NCBI RefSeq assembly: GCF_022352215.1
Contig: NZ_JAKRWF010000001.1
Coordinates: 868,001 to 932,000 of the forward strand
Reading direction: 5' to 3'
DNA from: Flavihumibacter cheonanensis
GTDB lineage: Bacteria; Bacteroidota; Bacteroidia; Chitinophagales; Chitinophagaceae
Length of the DNA: 64,000 bases
Shown here: positions 17,621-27,078 of the stretch, in pieces
How the letters are laid out: every line of letters begins with the position of its first letter
How positions within the stretch are numbered: the stretch's first letter is position 1
Notes under the pieces: model-generated
Databases searched by the model: none
Told to the model about the DNA's origin: nothing
Seen by the model: the letters and a program-made list of their open reading frames with translations, nothing else
Program-made: the position numbers and the translations under genes

Positions 17621-18562
17621 TCAGCTATGCTTTGCAACCGGATAGCGGGAGCAATAGTCCTGAAATGAAATACGTTCCAGGTCCCTGGTGAATAACTGTC
17701 TTTCTTCCAGGTTCATATTGCGTACCGGAAGCCGGAATTCACCGCAATCCAGTCCGATGGTTTTCATGAACATTTTGCCGGTAGCAATACCTCCATATTT
17801 TCCGAGTAGCCGGATCATATCAATACTTCGTTGCTGTTCTGCCCTCGCGGTTTCAAGGTCATTGCGTTCAAAAGCATCGATTAGTTTATGGTATAACGGT
17901 GCTGCATAGTTGAAGGTACTGCCCACTGATCCTTTCGCTCCCAATACCAGTGCCGACAACATATTCTCATCTCTACCCCAGAGCATATCATACCGCCCCT
18001 GCTGAAAGCGAAGACAACTGAGAAAATCCATAAAATCTTCATGGGTATATTTAATACCTGCAAAATTCGAAATATGTCCGTCCACTTCCTGTAACAGATC
18101 AATCATACTAAATCCGACCCCGGTTAAAACCGGAATATGATAATAATAGAAGGGCATATCAGGAACAGCGGCTGCTACCTCAGCAATACAGGCAGCCAGT
18201 TGTTTCACCGAAGACGGTTTGAAATAAAAGGGCGCTGTAAAAGATACTGCGAATATTCCTTCCTGATGGGCATGTTTTGCCAGCTCTATACAATCCGTAA
18301 TAGAAGTGCCTCCAAGAAAACACATCACCCTGAATTCCGGATCCTGTCGGGTAGCTGAAGCCCATGCGGTAGTTACCTGTTTTTTCTCCTTCAGTGAAAG
18401 TGAGACTCCTTCTCCTGTTGATCCTGCTATAAAGGCTCCGGTAACACCATTTGTTTTCAGGAGTGCATAATAATCGGGAATGACAGCAAGGTTCAATTCA
18501 CCCGATGCATGAAAAGGTGTAAAAGGGGCAGCGATCAACCCGTTTAAATGTTGGCTGGACAT
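17621..18562 (-). CDS. nanA: N-acetylneuraminate lyase
   Basis: 313 residues, close to the roughly 300 of class I aldolases of the DHDPS/NAL family. It splits N-acetylneuraminate into N-acetylmannosamine and pyruvate in the cytoplasm. The family motif GSTGEG (47-52), the tyrosine of YHIPVLTG (Tyr141) and the Schiff-base lysine in AGIKYTHEDF (Lys171) are present. The YxIP-x-x-(S/T)G form and Y-x-H/N spacing are those of lyases acting on sialic acid rather than of dihydrodipicolinate synthase. Neighbouring sialidase, epimerase and mutarotase genes agree. It lies 23 bases after susD and 5 before the kelch gene. Confidence 0.93.
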   Translation of the reverse strand: MSSQHLNGLIAAPFTPFHASGELNLAVIPDYYALLKTNGVTGAFIAGSTGEGVSLSLKEKKQVTTAWASATRQDPEFRVMCFLGGTSITDCIELAKHAHQEGIFAVSFTAPFYFKPSSVKQLAACIAEVAAAVPDMPFYYYHIPVLTGVGFSMIDLLQEVDGHISNFAGIKYTHEDFMDFLSCLRFQQGRYDMLWGRDENMLSALVLGAKGSVGSTFNYAAPLYHKLIDAFERNDLETARAEQQRSIDMIRLLGKYGGIATGKMFMKTIGLDCGEFRLPVRNMNLEERQLFTRDLERISFQDYCSRYPVAKHS

Positions 18563-18585
18563 ATTTCGAATTTAAGTATTCTATA

Positions 18586-20166
18586 TTATTTTGGTTTAGC
18601 TGTCTGGTATCCAGGTGTCTGATCAACAAGGGGATCATTGGTCCAGATAGCAGGTGGAATCGGCCAGAGAATTTTATATCCATTAGTGGCTTTATCCAAT
18701 ACTCCATATGGATGAGCTGAGTTTTTATACACCAGTGGTTCATTGCTTACCTGCATTCTGCGCAAATCATACCAGCGTTTACCTTCAAATACAAACTCTT
18801 TGGAACGCTCTTCAAAAATCGCCAGTTCGTTTGCGTCTTTTGTTCCGGAAACAAAGGGATTCGGATCATTACCAACTCCACCGAAAGCACGATTCCGGAT
18901 TGCCTGTACATATTCAGATGGATCTGCTCCTTCTGCATTCGATATTTCGGCCAACATCAGCAACCGGTCTGCTTCCCGGTAAACCGGCCAGTCGTCTGCG
19001 AAATAACGCTTATTCGCATCAATCGTTCCCAGGAATTTAACCAGTGCAGTGTTTCTCACTGTTACTGTATATGGTGTGGTGGAAGTGGTCACTTTGTAAT
19101 AGTCAAAAAAGGTGGTATTTCTACGTTGATCTGCTACATCGTAGGATTGAAAGAATTCGAACGTATAACGGTATCGCTGAATAATCTGTTGAGAATTGGT
19201 TGCTGCTATTACCAGTGGGTCAACGAGGAAATTGCCAACACCTGAACTAACCGTTGAATCTTTGTAGTGCTGTCCGTCAAAATTAAAGGTGGAATAGGTG
19301 TAAGCGGCAACACCAGGCATTTCAGCCTCCCCTACCCGATAAGGTAGTGCAAAAATGATTTCACTATTCCGTTTTTTGTTATAAGCAAATACATCTTTGA
19401 AACTTGGCTGCAAGGAATAGTCGGTTACAGACAAAAGGCTACTTTTTGCATCGGCCAAATCCGCCGTGTTGCCATAAACTTTTGCAGACCAGAGGAATAT
19501 TTCTCCTTTCAGCAATTTTGTAGCAGCTGGATTCCATTGGTATTTATCCTGAGCGGAACTGCTACCAAAAAGATCAATTGCACTGTTAATATCATTCTTG
19601 ACTACTTCCAGTACTTCAGCTTCTGAAGAGCGGGCTCTTCTCAATGTTTCCTGGTTGGTATTTCCATTTAATACTTCAGGTTCCAGCCAGATGGGAACAC
19701 CACCATAGGTTCTCAGTAAATGGAAATAATAATAAGAACGCATGGCATATGCTTGTCCCAGCAGATAGGATTTTTTTTCAGCGGGCAGAAATTCAATGGC
19801 AGTTACTCGCTGAATGAATAAGTTGATTTGTAGAATCGGATTATAAAAACCTGCCCAGTTGCCCACACCTGCTGAATTTTCTTCAATCCGGTGTTCAATA
19901 ATATTTAATTCATTGAGGGAGGTGTTCTGCACATCTACATTACTATAAGCGCCACCCCTCATTTCCCCCAGGCGAATAAACATAAAATTATTGTCGCGGA
20001 ATTGTTTGTGGAGTCCTACCATGAAATTGGTAACCTGGGCTTCATTCTGCCAAAAGTTTCCATCACCGAAATAATCTTCCGGAGCTAGCTCCAGTGTTTT
20101 ACGGCAGGCAGTCTGCGTGCTGATAATAAATATCAGCAACCATAGAAGTGAATGTATTTTTTTCAT
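18586..20166 (-). CDS. SusD/RagB-family outer-membrane lipoprotein, probable sialoglycan binding
   Basis: 526 residues from the ATG at 20166; six residues further upstream would need a TTG start and no benefit is seen. The signal peptide ends STQTAC with Cys near 21 as the lipidation site. The SusD-like N-terminal domain begins LELAPEDYFGDGNFWQNEAQ, and the C-terminal SusD/RagB domain includes RLLMLAEISNAEGADPSEYV, NPFV, and RSKEFVFEGKRWYDLRRMQ, the strongest family signature. SusD proteins lid the SusC transporter and bind the glycan. With susC 24 bases upstream and the nan enzymes downstream, this is the NanU-type partner for sialic acid or sialosides. Confidence 0.93.
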   Translation of the reverse strand: MKKIHSLLWLLIFIISTQTACRKTLELAPEDYFGDGNFWQNEAQVTNFMVGLHKQFRDNNFMFIRLGEMRGGAYSNVDVQNTSLNELNIIEHRIEENSAGVGNWAGFYNPILQINLFIQRVTAIEFLPAEKKSYLLGQAYAMRSYYYFHLLRTYGGVPIWLEPEVLNGNTNQETLRRARSSEAEVLEVVKNDINSAIDLFGSSSAQDKYQWNPAATKLLKGEIFLWSAKVYGNTADLADAKSSLLSVTDYSLQPSFKDVFAYNKKRNSEIIFALPYRVGEAEMPGVAAYTYSTFNFDGQHYKDSTVSSGVGNFLVDPLVIAATNSQQIIQRYRYTFEFFQSYDVADQRRNTTFFDYYKVTTSTTPYTVTVRNTALVKFLGTIDANKRYFADDWPVYREADRLLMLAEISNAEGADPSEYVQAIRNRAFGGVGNDPNPFVSGTKDANELAIFEERSKEFVFEGKRWYDLRRMQVSNEPLVYKNSAHPYGVLDKATNGYKILWPIPPAIWTNDPLVDQTPGYQTAKPK

Positions 20167-20190
20167 ACAAGTATGTTTCTTCAATGTGAA

Positions 20191-23100
20191 TTAAAAGGTT
20201 AGGTTGGCTCCGAACACCAGGGAGGTTGGAATGGTGTAGGCGCTGTTTTGAGAACCGGTACGTTCCGGCAGATTCAGCATTTTATTAGAGATATAGCCAA
20301 GGTTCTGACCGGTAACCGTCAAAGTCAGGCCTTCCACGTTAAATCTCTGCAATATTCCTTTGGGTACTGTATAACTTAGCGATACTTCCCGGAATGCGAG
20401 GTAACTGGAATTCACCCAGAACATATCACTCGGGCGATCAAAGTTTTTAGTATTCAACTGATCTGCCCAGGTATAACGTGGATACTTCGCATTCGGATTC
20501 TCAGGTGTCCAGGTGTCTTTTACAATATCGGTCGCATTGAATTCGCCCTGGAAACTTCCCAGTGCCCACATCTGCATGAAGTCCTGCTGGATATGACCTG
20601 CCCCAAAATCGACTCTTGCAAAGAGTGATAAACCTTTATAAGATACAGTAGTATTTAAGCCTCCAGTCCACCGGGGAATGATTCTGCCCAGTGATACACG
20701 ATCCCGGTAATCAATAGTGTCGTTTTTATCCAGGTCTTTCCACATCATATCACCCAGTTTGGTTGAAATATGATTGGTGAGTCCTAATTGGCTGATAAGT
20801 GCCTGACTGGCAACCCGCTTTCCGGCTGCTGAACCATATTGTGCTTCACCGGCTGCGATATCAATTACATTATAGGCATCCAGATCTTTTTGAGTACGGA
20901 TAATTCCCGCACTTACATATCCAAATATTTCTCCGTACTCCTGGCCTTCCTGGTATCCACCAACCCAGATGATCCTTCCGGTTTTAGGATCATAAATTTG
21001 GGTTCCACCCTGGCGATTGTTTTCATTGCCATTGGAAGGAAGTTTGACGATAATGTTTTTATTCCACGCGGCATTGGCTCCAATGGTCCAGCGAAAATTT
21101 TTTCCTTTTATCAGGCGATACGACAATTCCATTTCCACGCCTTTATTTCGCATACTCCCATTATTGGTACGTAGTGAGGACAAGCCAGATGAAACCGGTA
21201 AATTGATAAAAGCCAATTTGTCGGTAGTTAACCTGTTGTAATACGAGATCGAAGCATTTATCTTATTATTCAGGAAAGCCATATCGGCACCTACTTCAAC
21301 CGTATTTGATTTTTCCCAGGTGAGTTGCGGGTTGGTGATTCCTGTTTGCAAAAATCCAATCACACCATTGTAAGCGTCTTGTGCTCCATAGGAACCCTGC
21401 AGTTCATACAAACCGATCCCTTCATTGGTGCCTATTCCAATATTTCCGTTCTTACCCCAGCTGGCTCTTAGTTTGAGGTATGACAGCCATTTTTCAGTTG
21501 ATGCCAGGAAATTTTCACGATGAGCCATCCATCCTACTGATAGTCCAGGAAAGGTACCATACTGGTTGTCTCCGATTAACCGGGAATATCCATCCCTTCG
21601 CACAGTGAAGGTGGCCAGGTATTTCCCATCGTAATCGTAGTTGATACGTCCGAAACCAGACATGATCCGCTCCCTCGAATGGAAAGATCCCATATTTCTT
21701 GTTTGCGTTGTTGCGTTGTTCAGCGTTAACCCGAGATCCTGGAAATCATCTGTCGGAGCGAGGGCTCCACCAGCTGAGAAGCCTGTATTGTAAACGGTAT
21801 AATATTCAAAACCTGCCATCGCGCCAAGGTTATGCATATCAGAAAAACTGGACGTATAATTCAGGATGGCATTGTAGGTTTGACGGGTTGTGCGATTAAA
21901 GGAATTACTGCTGGAGCGGGTTCTGTTCCAGCCTGTGTTCGGGTTGGTATAACTTAACAAACCGGTTCTGAAATCGCGGTTAAAGGCTTCGTACAATCCT
22001 TCATCATACATCATAATACCACCAATTTTCGCATATAGATCCTTGTGAAAATTCACCGTGAAGGCCTGTCCAAGTGTTAATTTATCCGTTTGATTTTTAC
22101 GATGGTACTTATCTATGTTGATTACGGGATTACCATCACTGGCATCCCTGCCAAGCAGTAATTCTCCATTCATATTGGTTCCACGCATGGTTGGAGGTGC
22201 TGAAAGCATTCGGCCCCAATAGTTGGCTTCACCATTTTGAAGCGATTGATCGCGCCAGTTTGCTTTGATGAATTGCACACTGCTTTCTGATTTCAACCAA
22301 TCCTTGATTTTATATTCTCCGTTTAATGCGAGGTTAAGCCGCTTATAAAAAGTGGCCAATGATAAGCCCCCTTCGTCATAGTAACCTATATTCGCATAGT
22401 ACTTCCCACGATCATTACCGCCGGTCATACCGATATTGTAATCCTGTACCAGCGCAGACTTATTCAAACCATAATCACCATAACTGAAGTCTTTATAAAG
22501 CAGTTCGGCAAAAGTTCCGTTCGGATCATATGCGCCGGCTGAATTGGTTGGTACAGCATCCGTCATGGTTTTCCAGCCTTGTCCGAGGCTAAGCAATTCG
22601 CGGTTGGCATCGGTGAGGCGCATCGTGCTCCATACTGCCCGGCTATCATAATTACCATCCAGCACATTTCCATTGGCATCCTTGTAGAGATTACCGGTAC
22701 CACGGGGACCTACAGCCGCTAATACAGAAGGGGCCAGTGTTCCATTTTTAATGGCTTCGACTACCCCTCTCCGTTGCCAGGTTATATAGTCCTGTGCGGA
22801 AAGGAAATTGTAGGGAACGTTGAGGTAATTCCAACCAGTGCGGGCTTTCAGACTAATGGAAGCTTTTCCTGCTTTTCCTTTTTTGGAGGTGATGAGAATA
22901 ACACCATTGCTGGCACGTGCACCATAAATAGCTGTTGAGGAAGCATCTTTCAGCACTTCCAGGCTTTCGATTTCTTCCGGGTTGATATCACTTAAAGAGG
23001 AACGGACTTGCCCATCCATGATAATCAGCGGGCTACCACTTCCATCAAATCCGGTACCTCCTCTGAGAACAATAGTAGGGAGTGCACCGGGACGGCCAGT

Positions 23101-23574
23101 ACCTGTAGAAACCCTCAATCCCGGAATGGTTCCAGCAAGTGCCTGCGCAGGGTTGGAGCGGATACCAGTTTCAAGCACTTTGTTATCGAGCTTGGAAATG
23201 GAGGAGGTTACTTTGGAACGTTTGATTGTTCCATAGCCCACAACAACCACTTCATCCATTTTCTGATTTGCGGGCGTTAAACTGATTGTAAAACTGAGTT
23301 GGTTACCAGTTTTGATTTCCAGGGTCTCAAAGCCAAGAGAACTGAACACCAACACAGCATTCGGGACAGCATTCAGGCGAAATACACCATTTTCATCGGT
23401 TTGAGTGCCGGTGGAACTACCTTTTACCAGCACTGAAACGCCAGATAAGACAGTTCCGTCTTCGGAAGACCGTACAGTTCCTGAGATGGTCCGGCTTTGT
23501 GCCCATCCCTGGGTGGAGCCTAGCAATGCTATCAATAAGATCAGCAATAGCCGGCAAGGAATCGTGTTTCTCAT
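20191..23574 (-). CDS. SusC/RagA-family TonB-dependent outer-membrane transporter
   Basis: 1127 residues. A signal peptide (cleaved near WAQ, about 26) is followed by a carboxypeptidase-regulatory-like domain (about 29-110), then the linker DEVVVVGYGTIKRSKVTSSIS (quoted region near 125-145), a TonB plug domain (about 130-240, with LIIMDGQVRSSLSDINPEEI), and a 22-strand beta barrel ending VFGANLTF. Signature SSTAIYGARASNGVILITSK (about 212-231) is characteristic. It imports a glycan or sugar with SusD and TonB energy; as the first gene of the sialic-acid operon it corresponds to NanO. It is divergent from the FadR-type regulator, with a palindrome 18 bases upstream of its start. Confidence 0.94.
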   Translation of the reverse strand: MRNTIPCRLLLILLIALLGSTQGWAQSRTISGTVRSSEDGTVLSGVSVLVKGSSTGTQTDENGVFRLNAVPNAVLVFSSLGFETLEIKTGNQLSFTISLTPANQKMDEVVVVGYGTIKRSKVTSSISKLDNKVLETGIRSNPAQALAGTIPGLRVSTGTGRPGALPTIVLRGGTGFDGSGSPLIIMDGQVRSSLSDINPEEIESLEVLKDASSTAIYGARASNGVILITSKKGKAGKASISLKARTGWNYLNVPYNFLSAQDYITWQRRGVVEAIKNGTLAPSVLAAVGPRGTGNLYKDANGNVLDGNYDSRAVWSTMRLTDANRELLSLGQGWKTMTDAVPTNSAGAYDPNGTFAELLYKDFSYGDYGLNKSALVQDYNIGMTGGNDRGKYYANIGYYDEGGLSLATFYKRLNLALNGEYKIKDWLKSESSVQFIKANWRDQSLQNGEANYWGRMLSAPPTMRGTNMNGELLLGRDASDGNPVINIDKYHRKNQTDKLTLGQAFTVNFHKDLYAKIGGIMMYDEGLYEAFNRDFRTGLLSYTNPNTGWNRTRSSSNSFNRTTRQTYNAILNYTSSFSDMHNLGAMAGFEYYTVYNTGFSAGGALAPTDDFQDLGLTLNNATTQTRNMGSFHSRERIMSGFGRINYDYDGKYLATFTVRRDGYSRLIGDNQYGTFPGLSVGWMAHRENFLASTEKWLSYLKLRASWGKNGNIGIGTNEGIGLYELQGSYGAQDAYNGVIGFLQTGITNPQLTWEKSNTVEVGADMAFLNNKINASISYYNRLTTDKLAFINLPVSSGLSSLRTNNGSMRNKGVEMELSYRLIKGKNFRWTIGANAAWNKNIIVKLPSNGNENNRQGGTQIYDPKTGRIIWVGGYQEGQEYGEIFGYVSAGIIRTQKDLDAYNVIDIAAGEAQYGSAAGKRVASQALISQLGLTNHISTKLGDMMWKDLDKNDTIDYRDRVSLGRIIPRWTGGLNTTVSYKGLSLFARVDFGAGHIQQDFMQMWALGSFQGEFNATDIVKDTWTPENPNAKYPRYTWADQLNTKNFDRPSDMFWVNSSYLAFREVSLSYTVPKGILQRFNVEGLTLTVTGQNLGYISNKMLNLPERTGSQNSAYTIPTSLVFGANLTF

Positions 23575-23591
23575 AATTAAATTAGTTATGC

Positions 23592-23608
23592 ATTATGTAT
23601 GACATAAT
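23592..23608. promoter_or_regulatory. 17-bp palindrome upstream of susC, probable operator of the FadR-type regulator
   Basis: ATTATGT (23592-23598), spacer ATG (23599-23601) and ACATAAT (23602-23608) form a perfect 7+7 inverted repeat with a 3-base spacer, 18 bases from the susC start codon. FadR/FCD-type regulators bind short symmetric sites like this. Binding is predicted, not shown. Confidence 0.6.
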
Positions 23609-23699
23609 AAAATTAATGATAAATTTAAATCCACCAAGAAAAAATTCCCCTGATTTCCCTTTTCTTGTGGATAAGCTGGAAATCCCTAGTTTTGTCGGA

Positions 23700-23716
23700 A
23701 TTTAGTATTACATAAT
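23700..23716. promoter_or_regulatory. Second, degenerate operator copy before the regulator gene
   Basis: ATTTAGT (23700-23706), spacer ATT, ACATAAT (23710-23716). One half matches the susC palindrome exactly and the other at 5 of 7 positions with the same spacer. It lies 6 bases from the regulator start codon, so it could mediate autorepression. Confidence 0.4.
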
Positions 23717-23722
23717 AATTGT

Positions 23723-24430
23723 ATGGCAATCAATTCCTTAATGGAAGATTTCAGTTCATTGGACACCAGTTCACTGGTGGATAAAGTGGAAGCAAAACTG
23801 GTTCAGTTGCTGAAGGATCAGAAGCTGAACGTGGGTGACAGCATTCCTAAAGAACTGGAATTAGCTGAGCGTTTGGGGGTAAGCCGAACTGTAATCCGGG
23901 AAGCCTTACTTCGCTTGAGGGTCATGGGATTGATTGAATCAAAAAAGAAAAAGGGTGCGGTGATTACGAGTCCGGATATCTTCGGCATCATCAGTAAAAG
24001 TGTTAATCCGCATATCCTTGACCAGTCCACGCTTAAAGAAATGTTTGAGCTGCGACTGATTCTTGAAATCGGGATGGCAGATTTTATTTTTCAGCGTATA
24101 ACCCCCGCCGATATAAAGGAATTAAAGCAAATTGTGAGTAAAGAGCCGGATGCAACACAGGATTATTTGTTCAATATTGAGCATGAAATAGCATTTCATG
24201 GCAAGCTCTATGAAATCACTGGCAATGAAACCCTGAAGAAATTTCAGCGAATGTTATTGCCTGTCTTTGATTACGTACACCACAGTGGTTTATTAAAGAA
24301 GCAGGTAAGCATCAAACGATTCGTTTCTCACAAAGGACTGGTTGATATCATCGAAAACGGTAGTCCGGAAATGTTTCGCAACGCCATGCGCAATCACCTG
24401 GAGAATCATTTCTCCCGTTTGTTTGAGTAA
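23723..24430 (+). CDS. FadR-subfamily GntR transcriptional regulator of the sialic-acid locus
   Basis: 235 residues. The N-terminal winged-helix GntR domain (about 18-90) has the motif PKELELAERLGVSRTVIREALLRL and the wing ending KKKKGAVI. The C-terminal FCD domain (about 105-230) contains NIEHEIAFHGKLYEITGN and a HHSGLLKKQ segment, the usual ligand-binding helical bundle. FCD regulators respond to sugar acids and fatty acids; NanR of E. coli is a member that responds to sialic acid. It is the only regulator at this locus, divergent from susC, with matching inverted repeats before both genes. Probable local repressor relieved by Neu5Ac or a product; the effector is inference. It is convergent with the helicase gene, one base apart. 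Confidence 0.87.
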   Translation: MAINSLMEDFSSLDTSSLVDKVEAKLVQLLKDQKLNVGDSIPKELELAERLGVSRTVIREALLRLRVMGLIESKKKKGAVITSPDIFGIISKSVNPHILDQSTLKEMFELRLILEIGMADFIFQRITPADIKELKQIVSKEPDATQDYLFNIEHEIAFHGKLYEITGNETLKKFQRMLLPVFDYVHHSGLLKKQVSIKRFVSHKGLVDIIENGSPEMFRNAMRNHLENHFSRLFE

Positions 24431-24431
24431 G

Positions 24432-25673
24432 CTATTTCTTTTTGCGTTTCTTTTTGGTTGTTTCCTGCTCGGCCTGTTTAAGTAATTCTTTCCAGTTTTC
24501 ATTGGGCAGATCTTCTGAAAGTGCAACGGTTTCCCGGTATTCAGCGGTACCAATAATTCTCTCTTTGATTTTGTTTCCGGTATACGTTTCAATTGCTGCC
24601 AATAATGGCTTCTCCTCTTCGCTGCAGAAGCTGATGGCCTGGCCTTTTTTCATGCCCCTGCCGGTTCTGCCAACGCGGTGTACGTATTTATCGGGTTCTT
24701 CAGGTAAATCATAGTTCACTACATAATCCACATCGGGAATATCAATACCCCGCGCATTTACATCAGTTGTAATCAAAAGGGGAATACTGCCTTCACGGAA
24801 TTGATCCATTACCTGGAGCCGGTCTCCCTGCTCCTTCCCTCCATGCATCACCAGGCTGTCAATTCCCACTCTTTTCATGGCTGCCTGTATTCTTTCCGCA
24901 CGAACTTTCGTTCGCGCGAAGACAAGGATTTTTTGCCCGGGTAATTCCTTTACCAGTCGCTCCAGGAAGAAGCGCTTGTCATCCATCGCTATATAGGTCA
25001 CCGCATGATCAATGTTTTTGGAAACAGGATCCTGGGGAGACACCTGGATGCGGATCGGATTGTGCACCATGGCATATGCAAGGTCTTTAATGCGGGTATC
25101 GATGGTGGCAGAAAAAAACAGGGTCTGATGTTTTTTGGGCAAGCGTTTTTTTATGTCAACGATATCTTTATTGAAGCCCAGATCCAGCATATGATCTGCC
25201 TCATCCAGTACCAGTAACCAAACATATTGCAGGTCCAGCACCCGTTGATGATGCAGGTCAAATAACCTTCCGGGGGTTGCCACCACAATATCCACACCTT
25301 TCTTTAAGGAGCGGATTTGCTGCTCCTGGTCCACCCCTCCCACCAGGGCCAGTGTAGTTAGTTCGGTGTATTGCCCTATTTGTTGAAATACACCAGCGAT
25401 CTGGATGGCCAGCTCCCGGGTTGGTACCATTACCAGGCATTGCAGCAGGTGTTTGGGTTTGCGTCTACGTTCCTGTTCCTGCTGTAAGAGGTGTAGAATG
25501 GGAATGGCGAAAGCGGCTGTTTTGCCTGTTCCGGTTTGTGCAATTGCAAGTACATCCTCCCCTTTCAATATACTGGGAATTGCTTTGTATTGAATATCAG
25601 TTGGGCGTTTAAATCCCAGTTCCGCCAAACTTTCCTTGATATCCTCCGAAATATGGTATTGTTCAAATCGCAT
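24432..25673 (-). CDS. DEAD-box RNA helicase, RhlE type
   Basis: 413 residues. It unwinds RNA in ribosome assembly or RNA decay. Motifs in order are the Q motif (FKRPTDIQYKAIP, 21-33), Walker A AQTGTGKT (45-52), PTRELA, TPGRL, DEAD in LVLDEADHMLDLGF (about 155-168), SAT, and motif VI HRVGRTGR. The GFKRPTDIQ entry and RhlE-like arrangement fit the RhlE branch common in Bacteroidota. The C-terminus is short and ends in a lysine/arginine tract (KKKRKKK) that can help RNA binding. It is convergent with the regulator and close to the MATE gene on the other strand. Confidence 0.92.
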   Translation of the reverse strand: MRFEQYHISEDIKESLAELGFKRPTDIQYKAIPSILKGEDVLAIAQTGTGKTAAFAIPILHLLQQEQERRRKPKHLLQCLVMVPTRELAIQIAGVFQQIGQYTELTTLALVGGVDQEQQIRSLKKGVDIVVATPGRLFDLHHQRVLDLQYVWLLVLDEADHMLDLGFNKDIVDIKKRLPKKHQTLFFSATIDTRIKDLAYAMVHNPIRIQVSPQDPVSKNIDHAVTYIAMDDKRFFLERLVKELPGQKILVFARTKVRAERIQAAMKRVGIDSLVMHGGKEQGDRLQVMDQFREGSIPLLITTDVNARGIDIPDVDYVVNYDLPEEPDKYVHRVGRTGRGMKKGQAISFCSEEEKPLLAAIETYTGNKIKERIIGTAEYRETVALSEDLPNENWKELLKQAEQETTKKKRKKK

Positions 25674-25717
25674 GACCTTTCCTGTAAATAACGGTCAAAG
25701 GTCGTGGTTTTTCCCCG

Positions 25718-25725
25718 TAGATTTG
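25718..25725 (+). promoter_or_regulatory. Candidate -7 element of the MATE gene promoter
   Basis: TAGATTTG matches TAnnTTTG exactly and lies 21 bases before the chosen start. No clear -33 element is visible. Confidence 0.35.
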
Positions 25726-25746
25726 TGCCCCCGAAAAAACCAGGTT

Positions 25747-27078
25747 ATGATGCGGCAGGAAGCGAAACAAACCATTCAACTGGCATTTCCCATTGTGATT
25801 GGGGAACTGGCACAGATGGCTTTGCATATTATTGATACCGCTATGGTGGGGGCTATCAGTTATAAACAACTGGCAGCCGCTTCCCTGGTGATCAATGCGA
25901 TGGGTATCCCCTTTGTAATTGGTATCGGAATGACTATCTCCGTTTCACAAATGGTTTCTATGGCGCATGGCCGGAGGGATTCCCAGTTGGTATCGCATTA
26001 TCTCTACAATGGATTTTTTCTCTGTGCGCTGACAGCCCTGCTGATTTCTTTTGTGTTAATCGGGAGTCGCGGTATTTTACATCATTTAGGCCAGGATCCT
26101 GAGGTGGTGGAATATGCACTACCTTTTATGAAGCTGATGGGGTTGTCTATCATCCCTATGCTGCTGTTTATGACACTCAAACAGTTTACTGACGGTCTTG
26201 AATACACGAAAACGGCCATGATGTTATCGCTCGCTGGTATGCCGATCAATATCTTTTTGAACTGGTTACTGATTTATGGCAACTGGGGTTTCCCCAGGCT
26301 GGAATTATTGGGTGCGGGATGGTCTACGTTAATCACCCGTTCAATACTATTTATTATACTGGCCATTATTATACTGCGACATAAAACATTTCGCAGATAC
26401 ATTGCTGTTAGCAGCAGACAATGGAAACTGAAAAGCCGAACACTTCGCGAATTGTTATACATCGGAATCCCCAGTAGTTTACAGGTGGGCATGGAAGCCG
26501 GGGCTTTTGCGGTATCGGGCATCATCATTGGTACACTTGGAGCGGTTGCTCAGGCAAGTCATCAGATTGCATTGAGTACTGCATCGTTCACCTTTATGGT
26601 GTCGATGGGCTTGGCACAGGCCGGATCCATTCGGGTGAGTAATGCCTACGGACGCAGGAACTGGACAAAGATATCCGTGATTGGGCGCTCTACCCTACTG
26701 ACCGCTCTTATTTATGGTTGTATATGTGCGGTAAGCTTTGTAGTATTCCGGAATCATATTCCCTTACTCTTTAATAAAAATGAAGACGTGCTTGCGCTGG
26801 CAGCCACCCTCCTCCTATTTGCCGGTTTGTTTCAAATTTCCGACAGTACACAGGCAATTGGTGCAGGACTCTTAAGGGGTATTAAAGATGTAAAAACGCC
26901 CACTGTATTGATTGGAATTGCCTATTGGGTAATAGGCATTCCATTGGGATATCTCCTGGGCTTTTATTTTGATATGGGTGCCCGTGGAATGTGGATCGGG
27001 TTAATAGCGGGACTGACCTTTGCCTCCCTGTTTTTGATCGCGCGTTTTCTGAAGATGAGTCGTAAAGGATCACTTTAA
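25747..27078 (+). CDS. MATE-family multidrug efflux transporter
   Basis: 443 residues from the ATG at 25747; a longer frame would add 37 polar residues and overlap the helicase start. Twelve hydrophobic segments are visible. The first helix QTIQLAFPIVIGELAQMALH with IIDTAMVGAIS, and the second-half repeat GIPSSLQVGMEAGAFAVSGI, are the two-fold MATE pattern of the NorM/DinF branch. These antiporters export cationic drugs and metabolites using sodium or proton gradients at the inner membrane. It overlaps the SGNH hydrolase gene by 9 bases in convergent orientation. Confidence 0.92.
   Translation: MMRQEAKQTIQLAFPIVIGELAQMALHIIDTAMVGAISYKQLAAASLVINAMGIPFVIGIGMTISVSQMVSMAHGRRDSQLVSHYLYNGFFLCALTALLISFVLIGSRGILHHLGQDPEVVEYALPFMKLMGLSIIPMLLFMTLKQFTDGLEYTKTAMMLSLAGMPINIFLNWLLIYGNWGFPRLELLGAGWSTLITRSILFIILAIIILRHKTFRRYIAVSSRQWKLKSRTLRELLYIGIPSSLQVGMEAGAFAVSGIIIGTLGAVAQASHQIALSTASFTFMVSMGLAQAGSIRVSNAYGRRNWTKISVIGRSTLLTALIYGCICAVSFVVFRNHIPLLFNKNEDVLALAATLLLFAGLFQISDSTQAIGAGLLRGIKDVKTPTVLIGIAYWVIGIPLGYLLGFYFDMGARGMWIGLIAGLTFASLFLIARFLKMSRKGSL

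Noticed and set aside
25636-25746. Upstream start for the MATE transporter
   Set aside because: It would overlap the helicase gene start and add polar sequence before the first membrane helix; the ATG at 25747 follows a -7-like element.
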